From positions 670,041 to 734,040 of the forward strand of contig NZ_JBNAGH010000003.1 in NCBI RefSeq assembly GCF_049801095.1: DNA of 64,000 nt. Reading direction: 5' to 3'. Of this stretch, positions 7,902 through 16,985 are shown piece after piece; the first letter of the stretch is position 1, and every line of letters begins with the position of its first letter. The notes beneath the pieces are model-generated. The model searched no databases and was not told where the DNA came from. It worked only from the letters and a program-made list of their open reading frames with translations. The position numbers were made by a program, and so were the translations under genes. This DNA is from Dinoroseobacter sp049801095. Lineage in GTDB: Bacteria > Pseudomonadota > Alphaproteobacteria > Rhodobacterales > Rhodobacteraceae.

Positions 7902-9479
7902 TCAGTCACTGAACAGGTGATCCGACCGGGCGAGCGCCTCGGCCTGAGCCTCCGGAATGCCGAAGAACCCGGCCAGGGCCACCGCATTGCCATCGGCGGA
8001 GTTCTGTTCGCTGATATAATAGACATCGCCAAAGCCCGCATCCCGTATCTGCTCCCGCTCCAGCGCAATCTCGGCGCGGATCGTCGGGACGGCCTGATCG
8101 AGCACGGTTTGGGGCGAATGCTCTGCCGCGAGGCCGATGCGTTTCGCGTGCCCCACCAGATATCCATCGGAGAAATCGCAATCGATCACCAGAAGCCGCG
8201 TGGTGGCGCGGTCGGCGAAGAAATCCCGCATCAGATCCAACGCGCTCGGGTCGATGCAGAGGGCCAGGCGGTCGGTCTCAAAACAGCTATAGAGGAGCCG
8301 CACGAGCGACCGGCGATGGCGATTGCGCTTGTCGAGCGTCTTGTCGAGCCCGCCGAGATCGGGCAGTTCGCAGTCTTCTTCGTGAAAGGCGAAGGCGACC
8401 CCCTGCAGGCCCAGATCCTGCTGCGCCCGGGTCAGGAGCCGTTTGGCCACATGCCACTTCTTGCACGCGATCAGAAGCAGTTCCCGCTCCGGGCCTAGAC
8501 TGCTCGCCGCCTCCCAGAACCGGGGGGCGTAGCGATGGCCGATCCGCCCCTGCCCGGTCAGAAACCCGTGCAGGCGCCGCCCCTCGTTAGAGATCGCGAA
8601 GCCGCGCCCGGTCTCGGACCAGAGCGCGCCGAGCCGGTCCTTGAGCTCCTGCGCCTCGGGCGAGATCTTGCGCGCAAAGAGCGCCTCTTGCCCCAGCAGC
8701 ATGTCATGGTGATCGTTGTAGAACGTCACCGGCATCCCGTAATCCGAGAACATCAGGAAGGTCGGCGTACGGCTTTCGATCTGGGCGTCGGGCACCAGAT
8801 GTCGGGTCAAGGTCTGGAAAAACGTCTCATCCGGGATCCAGGTCGTCGCGAAGAAGCGCAGCACCTCGGGCCGTTCGGCGCAAAACGCGAGGATCGCCTC
8901 GATGGTGCTGCGGCGCAGGCACCACCATTGGGAGCCGATCTGCATGGTGAGATCCGCAGGCACCGGGCGGCGCAGGCGCAGGGCCCGCTGAAGTGCGAGA
9001 GATCCATAGAACAACTGCCGCTGGGTGCGCTCGTTGAACCAGTGTCGATAGCGCAGCCGGTCTTCCTTCATCCCCGTGCGGATCCAGTCGGAATTGAAGA
9101 AGTCCACCGCCTCAATGTAGTCGCAATCACGCCGGTCGAGGAAATCATGGGCGTATTCGGCCGATTTGATCGGCATGCAGTCGCCCGAGACCATGTAGAA
9201 ATGGCTCGCATCGGGCCAGGCCGCCTCGGCCACACGCACCGCCTCCAGCGTGGCGGCCACAAGCGACCACTCGCCCCAACCGCATTTGTGGCGGCGCGCG
9301 GCAAACCGGACCTGCGGATTATCCTTCAGCGCGCTCCGGATCGCGGCAAAATCCTCCGCCCTCGCGCGCGCATCGAAATGCACGGCCACATAATCGCCTT
9401 CGGACGTCAGACGCCGCGCCTGGGCGATGATCGCGTCAGGATCCTTGTGGCACAGGAGGATAAAGGCAATTCTTGCCAA
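7902..9479 (-). CDS. GT14-type beta-1,6-N-acetylglucosaminyltransferase with DUF5928-like C-terminal domain
   Basis: 525 residues. The N-terminal half has features of the core-2/I-branching enzyme (GT14) family: IAFILLCHKDP at the start, MVSGDCMPIKS near residue 97, GSQWWCLRR near 185 and a WIPDETFFQT segment. The C-terminal portion (about 290-525) matches a domain seen in Rhodobacteraceae GT14 proteins (DUF5928) of unknown role. No signal peptide or clear membrane segment, so it probably acts at the cytoplasmic face on a polysaccharide or lipid-linked glycan. A sulfotransferase gene is divergent from it. Family is confident; acceptor and sugar are unknown. Confidence 0.82.
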   Translation of the reverse strand: MARIAFILLCHKDPDAIIAQARRLTSEGDYVAVHFDARARAEDFAAIRSALKDNPQVRFAARRHKCGWGEWSLVAATLEAVRVAEAAWPDASHFYMVSGDCMPIKSAEYAHDFLDRRDCDYIEAVDFFNSDWIRTGMKEDRLRYRHWFNERTQRQLFYGSLALQRALRLRRPVPADLTMQIGSQWWCLRRSTIEAILAFCAERPEVLRFFATTWIPDETFFQTLTRHLVPDAQIESRTPTFLMFSDYGMPVTFYNDHHDMLLGQEALFARKISPEAQELKDRLGALWSETGRGFAISNEGRRLHGFLTGQGRIGHRYAPRFWEAASSLGPERELLLIACKKWHVAKRLLTRAQQDLGLQGVAFAFHEEDCELPDLGGLDKTLDKRNRHRRSLVRLLYSCFETDRLALCIDPSALDLMRDFFADRATTRLLVIDCDFSDGYLVGHAKRIGLAAEHSPQTVLDQAVPTIRAEIALEREQIRDAGFGDVYYISEQNSADGNAVALAGFFGIPEAQAEALARSDHLFSD

Positions 9480-9593
9480 GCCGTGCAGCCTCGTGTCAGC
9501 TTCGGGGTGCTCCCATAGACCGTGAAGAGTCTTTACAAATCAATGATGCATTCATTTTTTTGACGCATCCTCGCGCAAACAGACGGAGGCAAG

Positions 9594-10409
9594 ATGGGAT
9601 TTCCCGGGACCTGGATGACCGAAAGCGGCTCCATGATCTATCGCGTGGTGCCGAAATGCGCCTGCTCGACCATCGGGCAGATCATGTTCTATTCGGACAA
9701 TGGCGCGTTTTTTGTCGGCGACATCCATGACAGCAAGGACCGGCTGCACAAATGGGGTCAGGAGGCGAGCCGCCCGGCGATCGAGGCCGGGATTCGCGAC
9801 CATGGCGGGCTGGTCTTCACCTGCGTGCGCAACCCCTATACCCGGATCCTGTCGGCGTTTTTCGACAAGATCGCGGGGATCCAGCGGAACGGGAACCGCT
9901 ATCGGGGCAAGCTCGTCCCGATGCTGACCCAGCGCTACGGCGTGGATGTGGAGGGCGATTTCGATCAGATCGCGAGCTTCCGCCGCTTCCTTCTCTTTGC
10001 CCGGGACACGATCCGCTATCGCCGCCCCATGGATCCGGATATCCACTGGTCGGCCATGTCGGGCCATGTCTCGACGCTCGTGGCCAATGGCGGGCGCTAT
10101 GACCGGGTGTTTTTCACCGAACGGTTTCAGGAGGGGATGGCGGATGTGCTGGCGCAAGTCTCGACACCCCATCCGGTGGATCTGGAGACGATCCCGCGGT
10201 TCAACGAATCCGAAGGGCATGGGCCGAAGCGGCTCCATCCGGTGGAGGACTATTTCGACGATCTCGCGATGCATCTGATGTATGAGATGTACAAACAGGA
10301 TTTTGAGCTTTTCCATTATGAGTTCGAGAACCCGGCCAACAAGATGCCCCTGGGCGAGGTCGATCTCGACGAGGTCCATGCCAAGCTCGGGCCCCGCGCG
10401 GTGGCGTGA
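9594..10409 (+). CDS. Sulfotransferase family protein
   Basis: 271 residues, started at ATG 9594 behind GGAGG. The PAPS-binding elements are visible: the 5'-phosphosulfate loop in YRVVPKCACSTIGQI (about 19-33) and the 3'-phosphate loop in VFTCVRNPYTRILSAFFDKI (about 76-95). These are typical of the Sulfotransfer_2 group of carbohydrate sulfotransferases. It is divergent from the GT14 glycosyltransferase, sharing a 114 bp intergenic region, so the pair may build and sulfate a surface glycan; that is inference. The substrate is not known. Confidence 0.83.
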   Translation: MGFPGTWMTESGSMIYRVVPKCACSTIGQIMFYSDNGAFFVGDIHDSKDRLHKWGQEASRPAIEAGIRDHGGLVFTCVRNPYTRILSAFFDKIAGIQRNGNRYRGKLVPMLTQRYGVDVEGDFDQIASFRRFLLFARDTIRYRRPMDPDIHWSAMSGHVSTLVANGGRYDRVFFTERFQEGMADVLAQVSTPHPVDLETIPRFNESEGHGPKRLHPVEDYFDDLAMHLMYEMYKQDFELFHYEFENPANKMPLGEVDLDEVHAKLGPRAVA

Positions 10410-10439
10410 CCGCGAGACGTCCGCCATGTGCGCAAACAA

Positions 10440-10466
10440 AAAGGCCGCCCCGAAGGAGCGGCCTTT
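10440..10466. terminator. Bidirectional terminator between sulfotransferase and ggt
   Basis: AAAGGCCGC (10440-10448) and GCGGCCTTT (10458-10466) form a perfect 9 bp stem with a 9 nt loop, with A tracts on the left and T on the right. It lies between the convergent sulfotransferase and gamma-glutamyltransferase genes, so it can end transcription from both sides. Confidence 0.8.
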
Positions 10467-10485
10467 GATGTTCTGACGCCAAGGC

Positions 10486-12276
10486 TCAGTCGCCCAGAGC
10501 GATCCCTTCGCGGCGCGGATCCGCAGCCCCCAGCAGTCCCTCCCCGAGCGTGATCACATGCAGGCCAGAGGTCAGGCCGCGCGCGTTCATCTTGAAGCCA
10601 AGCCCCTCCAGCGCGGGGAGGAGATCCTCGGCGCTGGTACCGGCCTCCACATCATAAGTGCCAAAGCGGTTCACCAGATGCGGCAGGGCGACGGCCTGTT
10701 GCGGGTCGAGTCCCCAGTCGAGCTGCGCGATGATCGTCTTGGCCACATAGCCGATGATCCGGCTGCCCCCGGGGGAGCCGATCACCATGCTCGGCGCACC
10801 ATCCTTCATCACGATGGTTGGAGACATCGACGAGCGCGGACGCTTGCCCGGCTCGAGCCGGTTTGCGATGGGCACGCCCTCGCGATGGGTGCGGAAGGAG
10901 AAATCCGTCAGCTCATTGTTGAGCAGGAAGCCCCGCACCATGAGCCGCGAGCCGAAGCCGTTCTCGATGGTCGTCGTCATCGACAGCGCGTTGCCGTATT
11001 GATCCGCGATCGAGATATGGGAGGTCGAGGGCAGCTCGATGCTCTCGTCATCGGCCCAGAGGAGCGCGTGGTCAAACTCTGGGCTGCCGGGGCTGACACT
11101 CTCCAGCGCCGCATCCGTATCGAGCAGGGCCGCGCGTTCCGCGAGATAGGCAGGCGCGACGAGCCCTTGGGTCGGCACGGGCACGTAATCACTATCGGCC
11201 ATGTAGCGGCCCCGGTCCGAGAAAGCCAGCCGCGAGGCATCGCCGATCAAACGCCAGGCTTCGGGGTTCTCCGCCCCCAGCGCCGAGAGGTCATAGCTGT
11301 CGAGCATCCCGAGGATCTGCCCCACGGTCAGCGCGCCGCTCGACGGCGGGCCCATGCCGCATACCTCATGGGCGCGGTAGGTGGCGCAGACCGCGGGCCG
11401 CTCCTTCACCTGGTAGAGATCCAGATCGGTCATCGAGAGGACCCCGGGATTGCCCGGCGCGGTGCGGACCGTGGCGACGATATCCGCCGCGATCTCGCCA
11501 CCATAGAAGGCGTCCACCCCGAGGGCCGCAATCTTGCGAAGCGTGTCGGCGTAGTCCGCATTGACGAGAATATCCCCCTCGGCGAGCGGCGTGCCCCCGG
11601 GCAGGAAGTAGTCGCGGGTCGTGGCAAAGCGCGAGAGCCGCTCCGCATCGCCAGCCACGAGGCTCGCAAGGCGCGGTGAGACCGGGAAGCCGCCATCGGC
11701 CAGCGCGATCGCCTCGGCAAAGAGCCCCGCCCAATCCTGCGTGCCCCATTGGGCATGGGCCTCGGCCATCAGAGCGGGCGTGCCGGGCGTGCCGACAGAG
11801 AGGCCGCCCACCACAGCGTCAAAGAACTTCAGCGGCTCGCCGTTTTCATCCTGAAAGAGCGTCGGCGTCGCCGAAAGCGGCGCGGTTTCGCGGCCATCGA
11901 GGGTCGTCACCTCGCCCGAATTCGCGTCATACCAGACGAGGAACGCGCCCCCGCCGAGCCCGGAGGATTGCGGCTCCACCAGACCGAGCACGGCCTGAAC
12001 CGCGACCATGGCATCCGCCGCTGTACCGCCCTCGGCGAGCACGCGCGCGCCCGCCTCCACCGCATGGGGGTTGGCGGCGGCGACCATCCAGGTCTCAGCG
12101 GCCACGGGCGCGCCTGCCTCTTTGGTGGCCAGGGCCGCACGGGCGGCCTCGGAAATGCCCGAGAAGGGGCCAGAGGCGCTGGCGGCCTCGGGCGCGACGC
12201 TGTCTGCAGCTTCCTGCGCGAACCCGGCGGTGCCGCTCAAGGCGATGAGGGCCGCAAGGGTGATGTGCTTTGTCAT
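10486..12276 (-). CDS. ggt: Gamma-glutamyltransferase (glutathione hydrolase), periplasmic
   Basis: 596 residues with a signal peptide (cleavage after about GFA, residue 20). It is a self-processing N-terminal nucleophile enzyme: the new N-terminus is expected at Thr418 in STSHIS (residues 417-422). The large subunit contains LDGRETAP (gamma-glutamyl-binding Arg) and the small subunit has RPRSSMSPTIV and GSPGGSRII, which bind the glutamate carboxylate. It cleaves or transfers the gamma-glutamyl group of glutathione and related amides in the periplasm. GGGAG precedes the start. It stands alone, with a terminator on each side. Confidence 0.95.
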   Translation of the reverse strand: MTKHITLAALIALSGTAGFAQEAADSVAPEAASASGPFSGISEAARAALATKEAGAPVAAETWMVAAANPHAVEAGARVLAEGGTAADAMVAVQAVLGLVEPQSSGLGGGAFLVWYDANSGEVTTLDGRETAPLSATPTLFQDENGEPLKFFDAVVGGLSVGTPGTPALMAEAHAQWGTQDWAGLFAEAIALADGGFPVSPRLASLVAGDAERLSRFATTRDYFLPGGTPLAEGDILVNADYADTLRKIAALGVDAFYGGEIAADIVATVRTAPGNPGVLSMTDLDLYQVKERPAVCATYRAHEVCGMGPPSSGALTVGQILGMLDSYDLSALGAENPEAWRLIGDASRLAFSDRGRYMADSDYVPVPTQGLVAPAYLAERAALLDTDAALESVSPGSPEFDHALLWADDESIELPSTSHISIADQYGNALSMTTTIENGFGSRLMVRGFLLNNELTDFSFRTHREGVPIANRLEPGKRPRSSMSPTIVMKDGAPSMVIGSPGGSRIIGYVAKTIIAQLDWGLDPQQAVALPHLVNRFGTYDVEAGTSAEDLLPALEGLGFKMNARGLTSGLHVITLGEGLLGAADPRREGIALGD

Positions 12277-12373
12277 GATATTCTCCCACTACCGCCCCCA
12301 TGGTAGCGAGTTTCCACGAACTGGAAACAGTGGACTGCGCCCTTTCAGACGGTCTCGGCAAGAAGCTGTTAAC

Positions 12374-12407
12374 CAAAAATTTGCCTCTGACCCGTAGGTC
12401 AAAGGCA
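12374..12407 (-). terminator. Intrinsic terminator downstream of hemF
   Basis: TGCCTCTGACC (12382-12392) pairs with GGTCAAAGGCA (12397-12407) around a CGTA loop, one mismatch. On the minus strand the hairpin is followed by a T run (the A tract at 12375-12379). It lies between the hemF stop and the ggt start, so it ends hemF transcription. Confidence 0.75.
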
Positions 12408-12453
12408 TGGAGATCGGATCATGAGGATGGGGGCTGTCAGGCCCGGCGCGGGC

Positions 12454-13347
12454 TCAAGGCCATTTGGCCTCGGGCGGCAGGCTCATGAGCACGGCAGTGG
12501 CGTCGTGGCCGGTCTCAAGCCCGAATTTCGTGCCCCGGTCATAGACCAGATTATACTCGGCATAGAGGCCGCGATGGACAAGCTGCGCCTCTTTGTCGGC
12601 GTCGGTCCAGGGCAGGTTCCGGTTGCGCTCGGTCACCGGCAGGAAGGCCGGAAGGAAGGCGCGGCCCACATCCTGGGTGAAGGCGAAATCCGCCTCCCAA
12701 TCGCCGGTGTTGCGGTCGTCATAGAAGATCCCGCCGACACCCCGCGCGCGCCCGCGATGGGGGACAAAGAAATACTCATCCGCCCATTCCTTGTACTTGG
12801 GATAGAGCGCGGCATCATGCTTGTCGCAATACTCTTTCAGCACATTGTGGAACTCGGCCGTATCGGCCTCTTTCTCGATGCAGGGGTTCAGGTCCGAGCC
12901 GCCGCCGAACCACCAGGTCTGCGGGGTCCAGAACATGCGGGTGTTCATATGGACCGCCGGGCTGTGGGGGTTGCGCATATGAGCCACGAGGCTGATGCCC
13001 GAGGCCCAGAAACGCGGATCGGTGTCCATGCCGGGCACGCCCTTGCGCGCGGCCATGGCGGCCTGGGCGCGCGGGGCGAGCTCGCCATACACCGTGGAGA
13101 TATTGACCCCGACCTTCTCGAACACACGCCCACCGCGCATCACGCTCATCAGACCGCCGCCGGCATCGGACCCGTCCTCGGAGGCGCGGCTGGTCTCGCG
13201 CACATCGAAGCGCCCGGCCGGGAGATCGGCGAAGGGGCCTTCGGCCTGCGTGTCCTCAAGCCCCTCGAATGCGGCGACAATCTCATCGCGCAGGGTGCGG
13301 AACCAGGACGAGGCACGGGCCTTGCGCTCGGTGAAGTCTTCGGTCAT
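12454..13347 (-). CDS. hemF: Oxygen-dependent coproporphyrinogen III oxidase
   Basis: 297 residues of the HemF family. Recognisable signatures are the glycine-rich RVFEKVGVNISTVYGEL, HMRNPHSPAVHMNTRMF, WWFGGGSDLNPC and FFVPHRGRARGVGGIFYDD. It oxidatively decarboxylates coproporphyrinogen III to protoporphyrinogen IX with O2 in the cytoplasm. The window also carries hemN, the oxygen-independent isofunctional enzyme, so the cell can make heme with and without oxygen. It is divergent from the small lipoprotein gene at 13407. No FNR box is seen in its upstream gap. Confidence 0.96.
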   Translation of the reverse strand: MTEDFTERKARASSWFRTLRDEIVAAFEGLEDTQAEGPFADLPAGRFDVRETSRASEDGSDAGGGLMSVMRGGRVFEKVGVNISTVYGELAPRAQAAMAARKGVPGMDTDPRFWASGISLVAHMRNPHSPAVHMNTRMFWTPQTWWFGGGSDLNPCIEKEADTAEFHNVLKEYCDKHDAALYPKYKEWADEYFFVPHRGRARGVGGIFYDDRNTGDWEADFAFTQDVGRAFLPAFLPVTERNRNLPWTDADKEAQLVHRGLYAEYNLVYDRGTKFGLETGHDATAVLMSLPPEAKWP

Positions 13348-13406
13348 TTCGGTCTCCTTCGTCTGGAGTTCTGGCTAGCAGTTTTGCCCGCCAGTGTCAG
13401 GTCCCA

Positions 13407-13787
13407 ATGACACTCCGCCTGTCTCTTTTCATGCTCGCGGCGCTCTCCGCCTGCGCCGTTCCGGACGAGGATATGTGCTTTGCCGTCGCGACGCGCGAGC
13501 TGGCGACGGTCTATTCGCTTATCGCGCAAGCCGAAGATTCGGCCCTGCGGGGCTATCGACTCGAAGAAGAGACCTGGGTCGATCTCGATGTCAGCGATTG
13601 CTATGCGACCCTGTCACCGCGCACGATCTGCACCAATCAGTTCGAGACCAAGCGCGACCGGCCCGTGGCCGTGGATGAGGATCAGGAGCGCAAGATTGCC
13701 GCGGATCTGCGGGCGCGGATCCCGGGCCTGAAGGAGCGGGCGCGGGCCGACTACGACGCTTGCATGCTTAATGCGCGGGCTCAGTAA
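13407..13787 (+). CDS. Small putative lipoprotein, unknown function
   Basis: 126 residues. The N-terminus is a signal peptide with a lipobox-like LSAC (Cys16), so it is probably lipid-anchored in the envelope. The mature part has several cysteines (for example DCYATLSPRTIC and a late DACMLNARAQ) that could form disulfides. No domain recognised. It is divergent from hemF and its 3' end overlaps the convergent SDR gene by 20 bp. The reading frame and lipobox support it as real; function unknown. Confidence 0.6.
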   Translation: MTLRLSLFMLAALSACAVPDEDMCFAVATRELATVYSLIAQAEDSALRGYRLEEETWVDLDVSDCYATLSPRTICTNQFETKRDRPVAVDEDQERKIAADLRARIPGLKERARADYDACMLNARAQ

Positions 13788-14577
13788 CCGGGTCGAGCAG
13801 GGTCCGCCCGCCATCGATGGTGATGATCTGACCCGTGACGAAGCCGGACCCCGCCGAAGCGAGGTATTGCACCGCATCCGCGACCTCTGAGGACTTCGCG
13901 ATCCGGGACATGGGCGTGCAGTCGAGGATCTCGCCGCGCAGGGACTTGTTGTCCTTCAACACGTCCTTGAGGCTCGCGCTCATTACGCTGCCGAAGGCCA
14001 CGGCATTGACCCGGATCCGGTGCTCGGCCAGAGCCACGGCCATGGAGCGGGTCATCTGGTCCAGCGCCGCCGAGGCCACGGAATAGCCCAGAAGCTGCGC
14101 ATGGGTCTGGCGCGCGGCAATCGAAGACAGGTTGACGATGGCGCCCGCCGGGACCTCATCATCGCCCTCGGCCACGACCTGCTTGATCATGCGTTTGGCC
14201 ACGAGTTGGCTCAGGCGCAGGGCCGTCATCAGGTTCTGCTCCAGCATCGGGGCGACATTGTCCTCATCCGGGTCGAGCGGGTCCGAGACCATCATCTGGC
14301 GGCTGGCATTCACGAGGATATCCACGCGGTCAAACGCATCGATCGTGGCCGAGAGCAGGTTCGCTTGGGTCAGACGCTCTCGCAGATCGCCCGCATAGTA
14401 GCGCGCGGAGCCGTCCTGCTCGCTGGCCTTGCCGACCTCATCTTCGAGCCGTGCCTCGTCGCGGTCTGCGAACATCACATTCGCGCCATGGTCCACGAAT
14501 TGGCGCGCGATGGCGAGGCCAACCCCGTTGGCCGCCCCGGTGACGATGGCGGTTTTTCCGGAAATAGAGAAGGACAT
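13768..14577 (-). CDS. SDR family protein with atypical active site
   Basis: 269 residues of the short-chain dehydrogenase/reductase fold. It has the cofactor loop TGAANGVGLAIA (about 13-24), FADRDEA after beta-2, and IVNLSSIAA with the catalytic-type Ser. The expected YxxxK is YSVAS: the Tyr is present but the general-base Lys is Ser. The C-terminal GSGFVTGQIITIDGG is normal. The missing Lys suggests altered chemistry or a non-catalytic role. It converges on the small lipoprotein gene. SDR fold is certain; activity is uncertain. Confidence 0.85.
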   Translation of the reverse strand: MSFSISGKTAIVTGAANGVGLAIARQFVDHGANVMFADRDEARLEDEVGKASEQDGSARYYAGDLRERLTQANLLSATIDAFDRVDILVNASRQMMVSDPLDPDEDNVAPMLEQNLMTALRLSQLVAKRMIKQVVAEGDDEVPAGAIVNLSSIAARQTHAQLLGYSVASAALDQMTRSMAVALAEHRIRVNAVAFGSVMSASLKDVLKDNKSLRGEILDCTPMSRIAKSSEVADAVQYLASAGSGFVTGQIITIDGGRTLLDPVTEPAH

Positions 14578-14605
14578 ACGTCGTCTCCGATATCATGAAA
14601 GGGGA

Positions 14606-15613
14606 TCAGCCGCGGCGCGCAGCACCGGATTGGCGCGGTTTGCGCGCATGCACGATTTTGTAGCCTTGAGCCTCGGTTACGGTCTGCGTCTCCGCAAAGC
14701 ACTCTGCGAGCGTGTGCTCATAGGGCAAATGGCGGTTTGCCACAAGGGCGAGCACGCCCGCGGGCTTGAGGAGGCGCGCCGCCGTGCGCAGGAACATCTG
14801 GCCCAAAGCCGGGTCGGCCTTGCGCGCCGTGTGGAAGGGCGGGTTGCACAGGATCGCGTCATAGCGCTTGCCCGGGGCGAAGACCGAGGCGTCCTCCCAG
14901 AGGAAGCGTGCACGCGGATCGTCGATATTCCGGCGGGCGGCTTCGAGCGCGTCGAACTCCGCCTCCACCAGATCAATGCCGGTGATCTCCGGCCGCGCGA
15001 GCACGCTGCGCGCGAGATATCCCCATCCGGCCCCGAGATCGAGCAGATCGCCCCGGATCCCCGAAGGCAAATGATCGATAAGGAGCGCAGAGCCTGCATC
15101 CACCGCCCCGGCCGAAAAGCCGGCCAGGGCCGTCTCCCAGCCCTCCGGCGCGTTCGGTGTCGGGGTCAGCGCCGCCACTGCGGGAACAGGGTCCGGCACG
15201 TGCCCCCAGAGGATCTTGCCATGGGCCTTCGCGTCGCTGTCCAGATCCGGAAGCAGGGGTTTGGCCGCCTTGATCAGGCTGTCGATGCCATCGGTCTTCT
15301 GCCCATCGATGACGATCAACCCGCCCGCTCCGGTCCGCGTGATGGCCTCGGCCAGCAGCGCCCTCGCATGATCCTTGGCCCGCGGCGCCCAGAGATAGGC
15401 CGCCGCGAAGTCCCCCTCGGCCCCCGGCTGGACCTCATATCCGGCGCGATCCCAGGCGGTGAACTCCGGGCGGAACCCGTGGACCACCTGGGTCCGGTCC
15501 TGCGGCAGGCCCTCGGTCCCGGCGGGCGGGCGCAAGGCAAGGACCCGACCCTCAGGCCAGTCGAAATAGGCGCGTTCCAGCGCGAGCTTGAGACGGGGAG
15601 ACGGCATCGGCAA
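14606..15613 (-). CDS. Class I SAM-dependent methyltransferase, RsmC-like
   Basis: 335 residues. The C-terminal half is a Rossmann methyltransferase with LLDLGAGWGYLARSVL (SAM loop), GIDLVEAEFDALEAA (acidic residue at the end of beta-2) and the N6/N2-purine signature ILCNPPFHT. The N-terminal half is a degenerate copy, as in RsmC/RlmG enzymes that methylate guanine N2 in rRNA. The likely reaction is m2G formation in 16S rRNA, but the exact target is not proven. It lies just downstream of clpS on the same strand (12 bp gap), so co-transcription is likely. Confidence 0.85.
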   Translation of the reverse strand: MPMPSPRLKLALERAYFDWPEGRVLALRPPAGTEGLPQDRTQVVHGFRPEFTAWDRAGYEVQPGAEGDFAAAYLWAPRAKDHARALLAEAITRTGAGGLIVIDGQKTDGIDSLIKAAKPLLPDLDSDAKAHGKILWGHVPDPVPAVAALTPTPNAPEGWETALAGFSAGAVDAGSALLIDHLPSGIRGDLLDLGAGWGYLARSVLARPEITGIDLVEAEFDALEAARRNIDDPRARFLWEDASVFAPGKRYDAILCNPPFHTARKADPALGQMFLRTAARLLKPAGVLALVANRHLPYEHTLAECFAETQTVTEAQGYKIVHARKPRQSGAARRG

Positions 15614-15625
15614 CGCGGAGACGCG

Positions 15626-15946
15626 TTATTCCTTTTCCATGGTGCATTGCAGCGGGTGCTGGTGCCGCCGCGCGAAATCCATGACCTGCGCGACTTTGGT
15701 TTCGGCGATCTCGTAGGAGAAGACACCGACCACGGCGAGGCCCTTCTTGTGCACGGTCAGCATCAACTCGACCGCCTGGCCATGGGTCATGCCAAAGAAC
15801 CGCTCGAGCACATGGACCACGAACTCCATCGGCGTGTAGTCGTCATTCAAGATCATGACCTTGTAGAGCGGAGGTTTCTCCGTCTTGGTCCGGGTCTTGG
15901 TGATGACGCTCGTGTCATCCTTCGGCGTGCCGGGATCATCAGACAT
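15626..15946 (-). CDS. clpS: ATP-dependent Clp protease adaptor ClpS
   Basis: 106 residues from the Met at 15946 (SDDPGTPKDD); an upstream in-frame Met at 15976 is less likely. The core is standard ClpS: PPLYKVMILNDDYTPMEFVV, then VLERFFGMTHGQAVELML and VHKKGLAVVGVFSYEIAETK. ClpS binds the N-domain of ClpA and delivers N-end-rule substrates; the hydrophobic pocket and the DDYTPMEFV region hold the N-terminal residue. A disordered N-terminal tail precedes the fold. clpA is not in view. Confidence 0.95.
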   Translation of the reverse strand: MSDDPGTPKDDTSVITKTRTKTEKPPLYKVMILNDDYTPMEFVVHVLERFFGMTHGQAVELMLTVHKKGLAVVGVFSYEIAETKVAQVMDFARRHQHPLQCTMEKE

Positions 15947-16104
15947 GGCTATCGGGGTGTATCCTGTCATTCGCAACCGCTCTGGTCATGCGCGTTCCCG
16001 TGGCAATATAAGCCCTATGACCGGTCTGAAAAGAGCAAGGCACCGGGAATGGCGGACAAAAGGGTCGCGCCGGGGACGCTCCGGTCCGGTTGAAGGCAGG
16101 CGAG

Positions 16105-16806
16105 ATGACGAAATTAACCACGATTGCGTTCGATGCGGATGACACGCTCTGGCAGAACGAGCAGTTCTTTCGTCTGACCCAGGATCGATTCGCCGAGCTT
16201 CTGGCCGATTATGTAGAGCGGGACCACCTGCATGCGCGCTTGCTGGAGGCAGAGCGGCGCAATCTGGGCCATTACGGATTCGGAATCAAAGGCTTCGTTC
16301 TGTCGATGATCGAAACCGCGCTCGATGTGACCGAGCGCCGGGTGCCCGGCGCGGTGATCGCCGAACTTCTGGAGGCCGGGCAGGAGATGTTGCGCCATCC
16401 GATCCACCTGATGCCCGAGGCCGCCGAGACCATTGCCACCCTGTCTGGGCGGTATCGGCTCCTCGTGATCACCAAGGGGGATCTGCTGGATCAGGAGCGC
16501 AAGCTGGCGCAATCGGGCCTTGGCGATCTCTTCGATGCGGTCGAGATCGTCTCGGACAAGACCCCTGACACCTATACCCGCGCCTTTGCCACGGACCCCC
16601 ATGGTCCGGCGGGCGCGATGATGGTCGGCAACTCCCTGAAATCCGATGTGATCCCGGCCATCGCAGCCGGGGCTTACGGCGTGCATGTCCCCCATGACCT
16701 GACCTGGGAGCTGGAGCATGCCGCGCCGCCGGTTGAGTCTCAGCGCTTCCACGAGGTGCCCGATCTTGGCGCGCTTCTCCCGCTGATCGACCGGCTGATT
16801 GCCTAG
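16105..16806 (+). CDS. HAD family hydrolase
   Basis: 233 residues from ATG 16105 (the frame could also open at TTG 16090). Motif I is AFDADDTLW with Asp10 as nucleophile and Asp12 as acid; motif II is VITKGD; motif III/IV is MVGNSLKSDVIPAIAAG. The helical cap between motif I and II is of the C1 type. HAD enzymes of this kind dephosphorylate small metabolites; the substrate cannot be deduced. Soluble, cytoplasmic, apparently monocistronic. Confidence 0.88.
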   Translation: MTKLTTIAFDADDTLWQNEQFFRLTQDRFAELLADYVERDHLHARLLEAERRNLGHYGFGIKGFVLSMIETALDVTERRVPGAVIAELLEAGQEMLRHPIHLMPEAAETIATLSGRYRLLVITKGDLLDQERKLAQSGLGDLFDAVEIVSDKTPDTYTRAFATDPHGPAGAMMVGNSLKSDVIPAIAAGAYGVHVPHDLTWELEHAAPPVESQRFHEVPDLGALLPLIDRLIA

Positions 16807-16985
16807 GCGCTATGGGGCGTGAGCTTGGCAGCCCCAAGATGTGGGACGAACGCCCTTAAAATCAGCGCTATTATTAACCTAAAAATCGTTCCTCGCGCGC
16901 GCCTTACGTGCTATCCTTCATCCATACAAAAACGCGGTGCATCCAACGAGGCGCACCCAGAGGCAGCAATTAGGATCGAGCAGAC

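Noticed and set aside
13407..13787. Spurious frame overlapping the SDR gene
   Set aside because: Overlap is only 20 bp at the 3' ends, and a signal peptide with lipobox plus a suitable place opposite hemF support a real gene, so it was kept with moderate confidence.
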